Assembly (NCBI GenBank): GCA_033782935.1
Contig: JAWQEG010000128.1
Span: forward strand, 496,001 to 560,000
Length of the DNA stretch: 64,000 nucleotides
Direction: 5' to 3'
Source: Petrolisthes cinctipes
Lineage: Eukaryota > Arthropoda > Malacostraca > Decapoda > Porcellanidae
Part shown: positions 9,553 to 17,321 of the stretch, one piece after another
Layout: each line of letters starts with the position of its first letter
How positions within the stretch are numbered: position 1 is the first letter of the stretch
Position numbers and translations under genes: made by a program
The notes under the pieces: model-generated
The model's input: the letters and a program-made list of their open reading frames with translations, nothing else
The model's database searches: none
Told to the model about the DNA's origin: nothing

Positions 9553-9589
9553 AAATGCCCCATTTGAATATCTTGGAAATGGGGCATTT
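9553..9589. repeat. Perfect 13-bp inverted repeat (hairpin)
   Basis: AAATGCCCCATTT (9553-9565) and its exact reverse complement AAATGGGGCATTT (9577-9589) are separated by an 11-nt loop. It lies about 125 bp before an AG-ended pyrimidine-containing stretch at 9701-9711. Its function is unknown. Confidence 0.85.
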
Positions 9590-10560
9590 GCAGAGGAAAT
9601 GCCATAGAAGAATATAGTCTTAGAATGGTCTAAATAAGTGGGTAATGAAGGTAACTGCAATTCTTTCAATATTTACCCAATTATGCATATTAATGACCCT
9701 TATAATTTCAGAATTTGCCAAACCTGATGAGGACCGAGACCAAACATCAGCTGTAACAAGAATATTATGAAGACAGTTTGTTTGATTCAGAAATCAACAC
9801 ACGGCCAGATAGCCTACAAAGTGATGTGTATACCTCCCAAGCCAAGGTATTATTAATTGATTTAATAATGTATTTTTTCACAATTATATCACTTTGTCTT
9901 GTCTTTTATAAGTCAAGTATGTTAAGTCCATAAGACACTATCATATTATTTACCTAAGGTTTATACTCCACCAGTATATATCTTGAAAACTTAATGTTTA
10001 GTGTTATTGTGTGTGTCATAATAATTGTTCCATGTGCTTTACAAACAGAAGGAAGCTGCCAAACATTTACAAAAGCCACCTAGTCCATATGTGGATGATT
10101 ATTATTGATCTTGACTGTACGGTTGACCACAGGAATTCTTACACAGGCTATATGGAAAGAGAGGTCATTGTTCGGGAAGTACTACAATGAATTGTCTACC
10201 AAGTAATTACTTGGTGATTGCAAAACAACAAACCTACCATAATAATAATAATAATGTTGTATTGCAGTAATGTAGTCATATATTTCCTATATGTTGTAAG
10301 CCTTCGAAAACAACAGTGTGTATGAATTCTTGTGGCCAATAGTACAGTACCTCAGCCATATACCGGTACCATGTTAATTGACTATAAGTAGTGGTAAAAA
10401 CTTACAAAGTTGGACAGATTACCCTCCACCATTCACTGTATATATGTGATATTAGGTATATTTGTGCCATGGTAATTGCACTTAATCAATTCTAGCTTGC
10501 TTTTTATATTATGTATTGCTGTTATAATATAAACACTTTTGTGCAATGCTGCTTCTCTGT
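9590..10560. other. Mostly non-coding stretch; one weak exon candidate and an (AAT)n run
   Basis: No long open frame is seen. A weak candidate 5' coding exon at 9767-9846 is discussed in the findings. An (AAT)n microsatellite lies at 10241-10255. The rest is AT-rich unique sequence. Confidence 0.4.
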
Positions 10561-10584
10561 TAAGACATAGAGCATTTACTAGAA

Positions 10585-10700
10585 GCCTTGTGGGTGGGTT
10601 CTCTTCCCACCTAATAAGTGGGACCAAAATGTTACGTGGGTGGGTCATCCTCCCAGCCAGTGCCACCCAACGAATGGGCCCCAAATTAGTCCACGACCTT
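10585..10700. repeat. Diverged direct repeat of about 50-55 bp, locally GC-rich
   Basis: GTGGGTGGGTTCTCTTCCCACC followed by TGGGACCAAAATGTTAC recurs as GTGGGTGGGTCATCCTCCCAG followed by TGGGCCCCAAATTAGTCCAC. The GGTGGG/CCCACC segments can also pair as short hairpins. The segment is much more GC-rich than its surroundings and could be a remnant of a mobile element end, but no family is recognised. Confidence 0.5.
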
Positions 10701-10889
10701 TACATTCAATTTTGCATGTATTTTAGTACTTGGTGTTGAGAGGAAAAACTGACCCGTCTTTGCAGTAACATTACTAGATATGTGAGAAAGTTTATACCTG
10801 TGACTACTATACTGTATACAGTTAATTGTGAGTCATTGTTTTGTGTACAGGCCTTGTAAATGTATCACATTAATGATTCTGACACACTT

Positions 10890-10917
10890 GTCACGAGTCA
10901 GACATAATACTCGTGAC
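10890..10917. repeat. Perfect 9-bp inverted repeat at the LTR 5' end
   Basis: GTCACGAGT (10890-10898) and ACTCGTGAC (10909-10917) flank a 10-nt loop. The arms begin one base inside the LTR terminus. Confidence 0.85.
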
Positions 10918-11431
10918 GTAATTTGAATTACAGAGAGTGGAAAATTCCATACTGGTCTCAATATAGAATGTTCTAGAGAAGGTTCTGGAATATTCCATTC
11001 ATGAGACAAGGGAGACAGGAGTGGGTTAAGTTGGGGGTGCAGCCTAGTTAATCCACAGGTAGTGGATTAGTAGCCAAAATTAGAAAAGGGTAAGGAAGGT
11101 CAGGTTTCAACCGAAATTGCCACATTCAGTCATATAGGTGTTCGTACATTAAGTACATCTTGTATTGATAAATTATGCTACCAGGGTAATTTATGGTATT
11201 GTAAATGATCGTGAAGTGGAGGGGAATTATCGGGAATTATTAGCACGCCATAGGTAAATTGCAATTGCATGTATAACTCAAGTATAAGAGGGTACAATGT
11301 AAATCGTAGCCAGTTAGGAAAACGAACACAGATAGGAGGAGGAGTCAGTAGAAATTTTGAAATTTCAGTCTCCAGTTAAGGAGGAAGAATTGGGGTCAGT
11401 TGGAACAGGACACTTGGAGAGACAACACTCG

Positions 11432-11437
11432 TATAAA
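11432..11437 (+). promoter_or_regulatory. Candidate LTR TATA box
   Basis: TATAAA lies 543 bp into the LTR and about 400 bp before the candidate polyadenylation signal. The call depends only on position and match; no initiator was identified. Confidence 0.35.
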
Positions 11438-11835
11438 CTAGCTTCCGCTTGCCTGAATTAATCCTCCACGTGTTGAGTGGGGAAGGATCAACGTAGACGC
11501 CGAATTCGTTGGATATTACCACGATTCCAAGGCTTTACAGTTGTATACTGGCCAGTTGCATCGACGGTGGTTCAGTAAGTGAATTAAGGTGAGGGGGAGC
11601 TGGATCTTTGAAAATTACGAGTGTGTTGTGAGACTCTAAATTATTCCCAAGTGTGAGACATTAAGAAATATTCCAACTCGCGTAACAATTGATAGAATTA
11701 CTACAAGTGTTAACGTAACCTAGACTATCGTCACGTATACGAACGAGACGTAGCGAGAGCGAGTAGCTAGTTAGCGTTGCGTGAGTGTGTGTGTGTGTGT
11801 GAAATTAATTTATTCATGTTGGCATACTGGAGTTG

Positions 11836-11841
11836 AATAAA
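11836..11841 (+). promoter_or_regulatory. Candidate LTR polyadenylation signal AATAAA
   Basis: A perfect AATAAA lies 259 bp before the LTR 3' end and downstream of the candidate TATA box. A (GT)n run at about 11785-11811 precedes it. Confidence 0.4.
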
Positions 11842-12100
11842 TATAGAAAATTTGCAATTGGTTGTTTAAATGCACCAGTAGATTTGTTATCTATATAAAT
11901 ACATATATATCGGGAAGAACCCTTAACATAAATTATTATTATGTGCGTGGTGCTTGAGGCCTAAAACGGGGAGTTAACCCTGAGTACTTTCTTCGCTGCA
12001 GCCAACCAACGAAGATCATAAATTAACCGGGCAAGGTAAGTGGTAATTCTCATATTATAAATTACATTATCTATCATTCTCACATCACCGTCACAACACT

Positions 12101-12500
12101 ACTCTCATTGAAATAGTTTAAATTGTAATTCCTGTCCTAATTATTTGACCTCAGTCAGTATGGTCTCAGAATTCAAAACAAGCTTATAAGTACAGTACTG
12201 TACTGTTTGTAATGGTTCATGACTCCAGTACAGTACTATTAAAGCAAGTCATAATGACTGGGATTCATACAGAAAGATCTTGCCAATAATGACACACAAT
12301 AACAACTTTGACAAGAATACTGTTTACAGTACCTACTGTACTTTTGATAATAACATTTAGATTCTCATGAATAATGGTTATTTTGCAGGAAGTGCCATGG
12401 TGTGTCTTGGAAAGTGCTGGGACATCTCACATCTTAATTAGTTCACGTCATAATCACATTATTGGACCCCTACCCATATGTGTATATCTAACAAGGAAGT
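12101..12500. other. Non-coding stretch after the solo LTR
   Basis: No convincing gene is seen. A perfect 16-bp palindrome, AGTACAGTACTGTACT, lies at 12189-12204, and related GTACAGTACT words recur nearby. An acceptor-like TTATTTTGCAG ends at 12388 with a 40-codon open stretch behind it, but there is no good donor. Confidence 0.4.
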
Positions 12501-12509
12501 TTGGAGTAT

Positions 12510-12915
12510 AACAGATGGTTGGTGGTGGTGACAGCAGTGAGTTGGAGAAACAAAGAAAACAAAACGAAAGATTTATCACCTGATATTTAAACAAATGCCA
12601 TGAGCTTGGGGAATTTGTGGTAAATGTCGTTGTAAAATTTAAGATAAGAGACTGAGTGGTGATGATAATGTTGTGAGTTGCTCTCCTCTCTGTTGATCTG
12701 AGTAGCCCCACCAGGTGAGAATGCAACTCGTGAGGCGGTAGCTGGCAGTGTAGAGCGAAAACAAGAGGGTGGTGACAGTGAAGGCAGTGATCGAGTACTG
12801 TATATAGAGAGAAGGAATAAACGAAAACACAGTTATTTGTATAACAAACACTGTGAGCTTGGATAACTTGTGGCAAATCTCGATGGAAATGAAAGACAAG
12901 AGACTGTAAGTGATA
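12510..12915 (+). repeat. Diverged direct duplication, two copies about 260 bp apart
   Basis: Copy 1 (about 12520-12660) and copy 2 (about 12767-12905) share GGTGGTGACAG near their start, AACGAAA in the middle, and GAGCTTGG, TTGTGG and AAGAGACTG at the end, in the same order. Copy 2 ends with a strong donor-like sequence, ACT|GTAAGTG, at 12896. Copy 1 reads ACTGAGTGG there. No frame runs cleanly through either copy, so coding status is unresolved. Confidence 0.5.
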
Positions 12916-13273
12916 ACATTGAAAACATAATGAGATATAGCCTAGTGGAGAGTGAGAAGAGTCATAAGGGTAATATGGTGATGGTAAGGATAGAGGAGTG
13001 GTGTAGTATTGTAGTTTCCGTTCCTGCCTCAGTTTCCACCTTTCGTTTTACTCATGCATATCATCCATCACTCACAGCTAATTTTTCAACGTTATTTCAT
13101 CTTTATTATATATTTTGTTACATTGCATGATTATATGACTTATATTAACACAAATAACTTTAATAGTGAGTGAAAAGATCAGTCCATTATTTTACCCGTT
13201 ATGATTTTTCAAAAAAAAATTTATGTATTCAAATCTATCCAATTTGCATCTACTAATTCTACTTAGTGTTTTT
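12916..13273. other. Non-coding stretch
   Basis: AT-rich sequence with no recognisable gene, repeat or element. It probably lies between genes or within an intron of the transcription unit whose exons appear at 14002 and 15762. Confidence 0.4.
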
Positions 13274-13537
13274 GGTACAGTTGGTGAAGAGAGTTTCTTT
13301 ACCCCCATGGGGTCCCTCTTACCCTAGCACACACCTTGGTCAAGTAATGGAAGAGATTTATGAATTAATGATAGTAACATATATAACAATGATGATAGAT
13401 AAATGAATTGCCAGGACATTTTAATCATAATGTAACATAATAATTAAGCAAGAAATCATTATAATCAACTGAAGGTGTTAACTAAGGTATAGAGGGACCC
13501 CCATGGGGATAAACTCCCTTCCACAACTGTACATACC
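13274..13537. mobile_element. Foldback/MITE-like element with ~75-80-bp inverted arms
   Basis: The left arm (13274-13350) contains GGTACAGTTGGTGAAGAGAG, ACCCCCATGGGGTCCCTCTT and CACACCTTGG. The right arm (13457-13537), read on the other strand, gives TGTACAGTTGTGGAAGGGAG, TCCCCATGGGGGTCCCTCTA and AACACCTTCAG in the same order. The arms are imperfect and enclose about 105 bp of AT-rich DNA. No clear target-site duplication was found, so it may be an old foldback element or a local inverted duplication. Confidence 0.6.
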
Positions 13538-13540
13538 TGT

Positions 13541-14001
13541 TACCAATTGGTAGAGATAGGAGAGCTTCAATTATTAAAAACTAGGCAAAGTCTTGGGATG
13601 GCAGCACCAATAATCCCTTTATACAGTACCTTTACAAGTATTTTAATGTCAGGCAGATAATGTTTTCACTGTAATTACCCCTTTTCAGGCCCAAATTAGA
13701 CATTATTGGTAATTATTCTACTGTAATTACATTCTCATAAAAATCAATTTAATTTTAATTTTAAGTACAATAGAGACTACCTTATTCCATGACATTTTAT
13801 TGGTGTGCAGAATTACCAGGTTCATGTTGTAAAGACCATGGACCAAGGAGAAACAATCCAAGGGAAATGGAACTGTATTATGTTAAGGATTGTTGAACAT
13901 TTATATATACTGTACAGTATGTTCATGCTAATTTAATAGAAATGTAATAAAAAGTTCCAGTTCCATTACTGAATAAATATAACACTCTTTTTGTTTTCCA
14001 G
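13541..14001 (+). other. Probable intron leading to the exon at 14002
   Basis: AT-rich sequence without open frames. It ends in a good pyrimidine-rich acceptor, CTTTTTGTTTTCCAG, with AG at 14000-14001. Confidence 0.5.
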
Positions 14002-14106
14002 GCAGAAGAAACTGAAGCCATCTTCAAGATGTTCAGTGACAGTGAAGTACAGAAGATTATAATTACCACACCCTCATGCAGTTCCTTGCTGACAATCATG
14101 AATGAT
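14002..14106 (+). CDS. Internal coding exon (35 codons) of an unidentified gene
   Basis: An acceptor TTTGTTTTCCAG immediately precedes 14002, and a consensus donor GTAAGA follows 14106. The exon is 105 nt, phase 0 at both ends. It reads AEETEAIFKMFSDSEVQKI followed by a hydrophobic and Ser/Thr-rich part ending LLTIMND; the other two frames contain stops. It joins in phase with the next exon at 15762. The combined 71 residues have an alternating Leu/Ile pattern that could belong to a leucine-rich-repeat or NTPase-associated region, but I do not recognise the family. The intervening intron carries a 741-bp inverted-repeat element. Confidence 0.62.
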
Positions 14107-14617
14107 GTAAGAATACCTGTACACACTCATTGTCTAAAACAGACACCATTTCAGGGTGTGTATTTGTTTACAATATTTTGTCAATGCTTTGAGAAGAAGC
14201 ATTGTCAAGAAACACTACTTTTCAGATGGTAGTTATTTAATACAATTAGTTTGTTGTTATATTACTACAGATTCACAACATGGTAAACCCAGGGACACTT
14301 TGGAAACGACTAACTTTATCATTATTCACAAGGGGTCTTCTGTTAATGAAAACATTTTCTCAAATGGATCGTCTATAAAACAACATGTGAGAGATTGTGT
14401 TCAACAAGATGTGGACGTGTGTTGAGTGTAGTGGTCTGGTGGTGTTCATTATACAGTAATGTGACCATAGGATTTTTTGTTACTTATAGACTGTGCTGAT
14501 TTGCAGTTTGTGTTAAATTGAATTGAGTGTTACTATACAGTATACAGGTATTGTACAGTATATCATAACTTCAGAACTTGTCAAGAATTAGATTATAATT
14601 ATATATTAGCTGGAGTA

Positions 14618-15358
14618 CTATAGTCAACCTCAAGGAAACTGGCTGGCATCTTAAGGTGGGGCTATAAGTGGGGATCTCCCTCCAAGCAGCATTGCCACAT
14701 ATGGTTGTGGTCTGTCAGAATGGGAATTGCGTTCTCTCACCTGAATCTCCTTTCTCCCTCTCCTCCCTCCTTTCCTTTCTCTTTATCTGTATTTTATGTG
14801 TCTGTCCCTCTGCATTGTGTGTCTATGTGTATTAATCTTTTATGTTTCTGTCTCTCTGCATTGTGTGTCTATGTGTATTAATCTTTTATGTGTCTGTCTC
14901 TCTGCATTGTGTGTCTATGTGTATTAATCTTTTATGTTTCTGTCCCTCTGCATAGTAAACTGAACATTGTACACAGTGTGTGTGTTTGTGTGTGTGTACG
15001 AAGGGAAGACGTGATAGGATTTCGGAAGGTGCGACTATTTCTTCCGTGGTGACAATTTTTTTAATGTATGAAATTATGTGTGTGTCTGTCCAAAGCCTCA
15101 GTCCCTCTGCATAGTAAAATGAAGATTGTACACACACTGTGTGTGTGTGTACCTTCCATGGTGGTGACCAAAGGAGAAATGACCTGTCTGACCCCATTAA
15201 ACCTCGGACTCAGCGTGTATACAGTACAACGCTGCCACATGGTGTGATATATGATAGAGTAGTGTGGGTTGGAAAGTCTAATGTGGCAATGCTGCTTGGG
15301 GTGAGATCCCCGCCTGTCGCCCCACCTTAGACGCCAGTTTCCTTGTGGTTGACTATAG
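14618..15358. mobile_element. 741-bp inverted-repeat element flanked by TA (mariner-type MITE candidate)
   Basis: The left end reads CTATAGTCAACCTCAAGG and the right end, on the other strand, CTATAGTCAACCACAAGG. The inverted repeats extend about 80 bp (14618-14700 and 15281-15358), sharing AAGGTGGGGC and CAAGCAGCATTGCCACAT. TA lies directly outside both ends (14616-14617 and 15359-15360), as expected of Tc1/mariner-type insertion. The interior has no transposase; it holds a 46-bp tandem repeat and two diverged copies of a TGCATAGTAAA...TGTACACA segment with (GT)n runs. It sits inside the intron between two coding exons. Confidence 0.78.
14780..14950 (+). repeat. 46-bp tandem repeat inside the inverted-repeat element
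   Basis: The unit contains TCTGCATTGTGTGTCTATGT and GTATTAATCTTTTATG. ATTAAT marks recur at 14831, 14877 and 14923, exactly 46 bp apart. Confidence 0.85.
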
Positions 15359-15761
15359 TAGTTCTGTACTTGGGTGTACAGTAAGAAAGAGTATCTGACA
15401 CTGTCTGAATTAATGTGACATAATAGTTAGAGTGTATGGATTTTACTCAAAGAGAAGTATTTACCTCCACAGTCATTATACTCATACTTATAGAATTTGT
15501 TTTTACTCAGTTTTAATCTAGTATTTGTTACCATCTTCGTCCATTATCTTTGATGCAAGTAACTCACAGAAACTTGTTGTTCAGGAACTTTATTTCAATC
15601 TTGTACTATAGTTCTTTGGTGGCCTTTTTGCAATGTTTGTTACTGGTACATCTTGATGATTTTCTATGAAAGTGGTCAACATATACCCTGGTTGTAACTG
15701 TACAATGAAGTATGATCACTATACTGTACAAGGAAATTAACTGTGTATTATGTACCAACAG

Positions 15762-15869
15762 TTGAGACCAGACGTGCTGGACATCTTGTACTTAAATGTC
15801 AAGTTCCAATATGAATGTGATAACAACACTGGAGCCTCAGACTACCTCTACCTGCCTCTCAGTGACAAG
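15762..15869 (+). CDS. Internal coding exon (36 codons), same unidentified gene
   Basis: An acceptor (TTATGTACCAACAG, AG at 15760-15761) precedes the exon and a donor GTAAAT follows at 15870. The exon is 108 nt, phase 0 at both ends, so it splices in frame to the 14002-14106 exon. It reads LRPDVLDILYLNVKFQY, then ECDNNTGASDYLYLPLSDK. The DILYLNVKF stretch looks like a beta-strand or LRR-like core; no family is recognised. A possible terminal exon begins at 15992 after a strong TTTTTTATTTTTAG acceptor and would add EFLSQYDHVQ before a stop at 16022-16024, but that piece is weakly supported. Confidence 0.62.
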
Positions 15870-16261
15870 GTAAATACATTGTAAATATAATATAACTACA
15901 GACTACAACATGTGTGTTTATACTATAGTCACATTTGTGGTGCTCCTCTACCTACCTGTTGGGAACCATAAGTAATCTTTTTTATTTTTAGGAATTTTTG
16001 TCCCAGTATGACCATGTACAATGACAAGTTCTTCTTGTCACATTGGGAGTGTCATCCTTTTAATTGTAGGATTTTTGTTCCTAAATGCTGTACAATGAGA
16101 TGTTCACCTTGACATACTGGTAATGTCATACAGCCAGTGAGGATTGATGCATTAAGTCCAAGAGGTTAGTTATAAATCAGAGGATATGTTGAAAGGTACT
16201 GGTTCACATCTGAGTTTTGTAATGTTTCATGGGTATATTTAAGCAGAGTGTATCTAACTCA
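15870..16261 (+). other. Intron or 3' region with a diverged ~65-bp tandem duplication
   Basis: The segment AGGAATTTTTGTCCC...GTACAATGACAAGTTCTTCTTG at 15990-16055 is repeated as AGGATTTTTGTTCC...GTACAATGAGATGTTCACCTTG at about 16068-16130. Each copy is preceded by an acceptor-like AG. The first copy carries the possible 10-codon terminal exon (15992-16024). Nothing else is recognised. Confidence 0.4.
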
Positions 16262-16267
16262 CTGAGA

Positions 16268-16560
16268 GTTGTTGTTGTTGTTGAAGTTCCTCAAGCTGTC
16301 TGGCCGAGCAGCCCTGAGCTCCTGAGGAAGGTCATGGCCTGAACCGGGCTTTCCCACAGTGCCCTCAGAGAGTGTATGTTGTGTTGTTGGCGAGTGTGGT
16401 TGTGTGCGTTGCAGTCTTCAATAATGTGTTTAATAGAATGGGGTGCTGTGTTGCATCCCGGACAGGCATCCGCAATGGCTCCATCCAGCCTCTTCTGATA
16501 TGTCAGAAGTGCCGGGTGATGGATTGAGAGTAATGTGGAGGACTGTTGTGTACAGGTGGC
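16268..16560 (-). mobile_element. 3' end of a second non-LTR retrotransposon (minus strand)
   Basis: On the - strand a single frame (about 16555 down to the stop at 16293-16291) reads TLLSIHHPALLTYQKRLDG, then DACPGCN, SIKHIIEDCN and FLRSSGLLGQT before TGA. The CxxC...HxxxxC knuckle followed by an LR..GLL tail is the C-terminus typical of I/Jockey-type ORF2 proteins. The stop is followed within a few bases by a (CAA)n run (16282-16268 on the - strand), a simple-repeat 3' tail. The element is 5'-truncated, as usual for LINEs. It is opposite in strand to the relic at 6751-9404 and need not be related. Confidence 0.68.
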
Positions 16561-16630
16561 TAAATATGAATTGTGACAAATCTTGTTGGAACGTTTACTA
16601 TATTAACATCCACAACTATTTGTAGGGACT

Positions 16631-16686
16631 ATAAGTATGTAATACAAAAGAAAATGTAGTATCTCCCTTATGTATTACATACTTAT
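16631..16686. repeat. Perfect 16-bp inverted repeat
   Basis: ATAAGTATGTAATACA (16631-16646) and TGTATTACATACTTAT (16671-16686) flank a 24-nt loop. Imperfect pairing extends outward through GGGACT/GATCCC. Confidence 0.85.
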
Positions 16687-16693
16687 GATCCCT

Positions 16694-17040
16694 ATACTTA
16701 ATATACTTAACATTTCATTAAAGTTCTTGCAATTCATATTTTGCCAACTGTACATGATAATGTTGGGAGAGATGAGACCTCTGGGGTTGCCATCAGTAGT
16801 ATGCAGGAGAGGCAGGCTGTCATAGAGTAGGAACTTTGATCTGTAACCTATGCACTATCGGACAATTTTGTGATTTGGTTTGAAAGAATGTACAGTAGTT
16901 TATATTCTTATTATTGAAAAATCCAAATAACAAAAATATTCCTGGTTATGGGAAAGGGTAAGAAAACAAGGAAAGAGTTCAGCTAACTTTTCTAATTGAC
17001 TTACTTCACAACTTGAACTGGGAATAATAATAATATCAAG
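16694..17040. other. Non-coding stretch abutting the satellite
   Basis: No gene is recognised. It ends in a short AATAATAATAATATCA run immediately before satellite homology begins at about 17041-17043. Confidence 0.45.
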
Positions 17041-17321
17041 AAGTGTATGCATCTTCTGCACCCGTTTATATCCCAAATTCAACCTCAAAACACCCGAAAA
17101 TTCGATATATTTGATTCCCAGAAGCGATCTGCACATGCCTACTCAGTGCTAGAATTTTTTCAAAATATAGGCTCGAAACATGCTAAAAATCGATATTTTA
17201 AGTGTCCAAAGTCGATATGTGCATGCATCATCTGTACCCGTTTATATCTCAAATTCAGGCTCAAAACACCCGAAAATTCGATATTTTGGGGTCCCAGAAG
17301 TGATCTGTACATGCCTACTTA

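Larger units (their letters stand above)
10889..12095 (+). mobile_element. Solo LTR, 1,207 bp, with 5-bp target-site duplication ACACT
   Basis: The element begins TGTCACGAG and ends CACCGTCACA, i.e. TG...CA with imperfect terminal inverted repeats (TGTCACG against TGTGACG on the other strand). ACACT is present immediately before (10884-10888) and immediately after (12096-12100). A TATAAA at 11432-11437 and an AATAAA at 11836-11841 lie in the order and orientation expected for U3-R-U5 on the + strand. No gag-pol sequence and no second LTR copy are present, so it fits a solo LTR left by recombination. The 5-bp duplication fits a Gypsy-type element, though Copia or BEL cannot be excluded. Confidence 0.78.

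Noticed and set aside
10433..10684. 83-codon minus-strand open frame through the GC-rich segment
   Set aside because: It runs partly through a direct repeat and shows no domain or splice context. Chance is the simpler explanation.
12189..12204. 16-bp palindrome AGTACAGTACTGTACT as an operator-type site
   Set aside because: Related GTACAGTA words are scattered through this region, so it is more likely low-complexity sequence than a binding site.
12389..12513. Possible exon after TTATTTTGCAG reading EVPWCVLESAG onward for 40 codons
   Set aside because: The acceptor is fair, but there is no acceptable donor before the stop and the phase cannot be joined to the 14002 exon.
14886..15197. 103-codon minus-strand open frame
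   Set aside because: It lies inside the inverted-repeat element and is made of (GT)n and tandem-repeat sequence.
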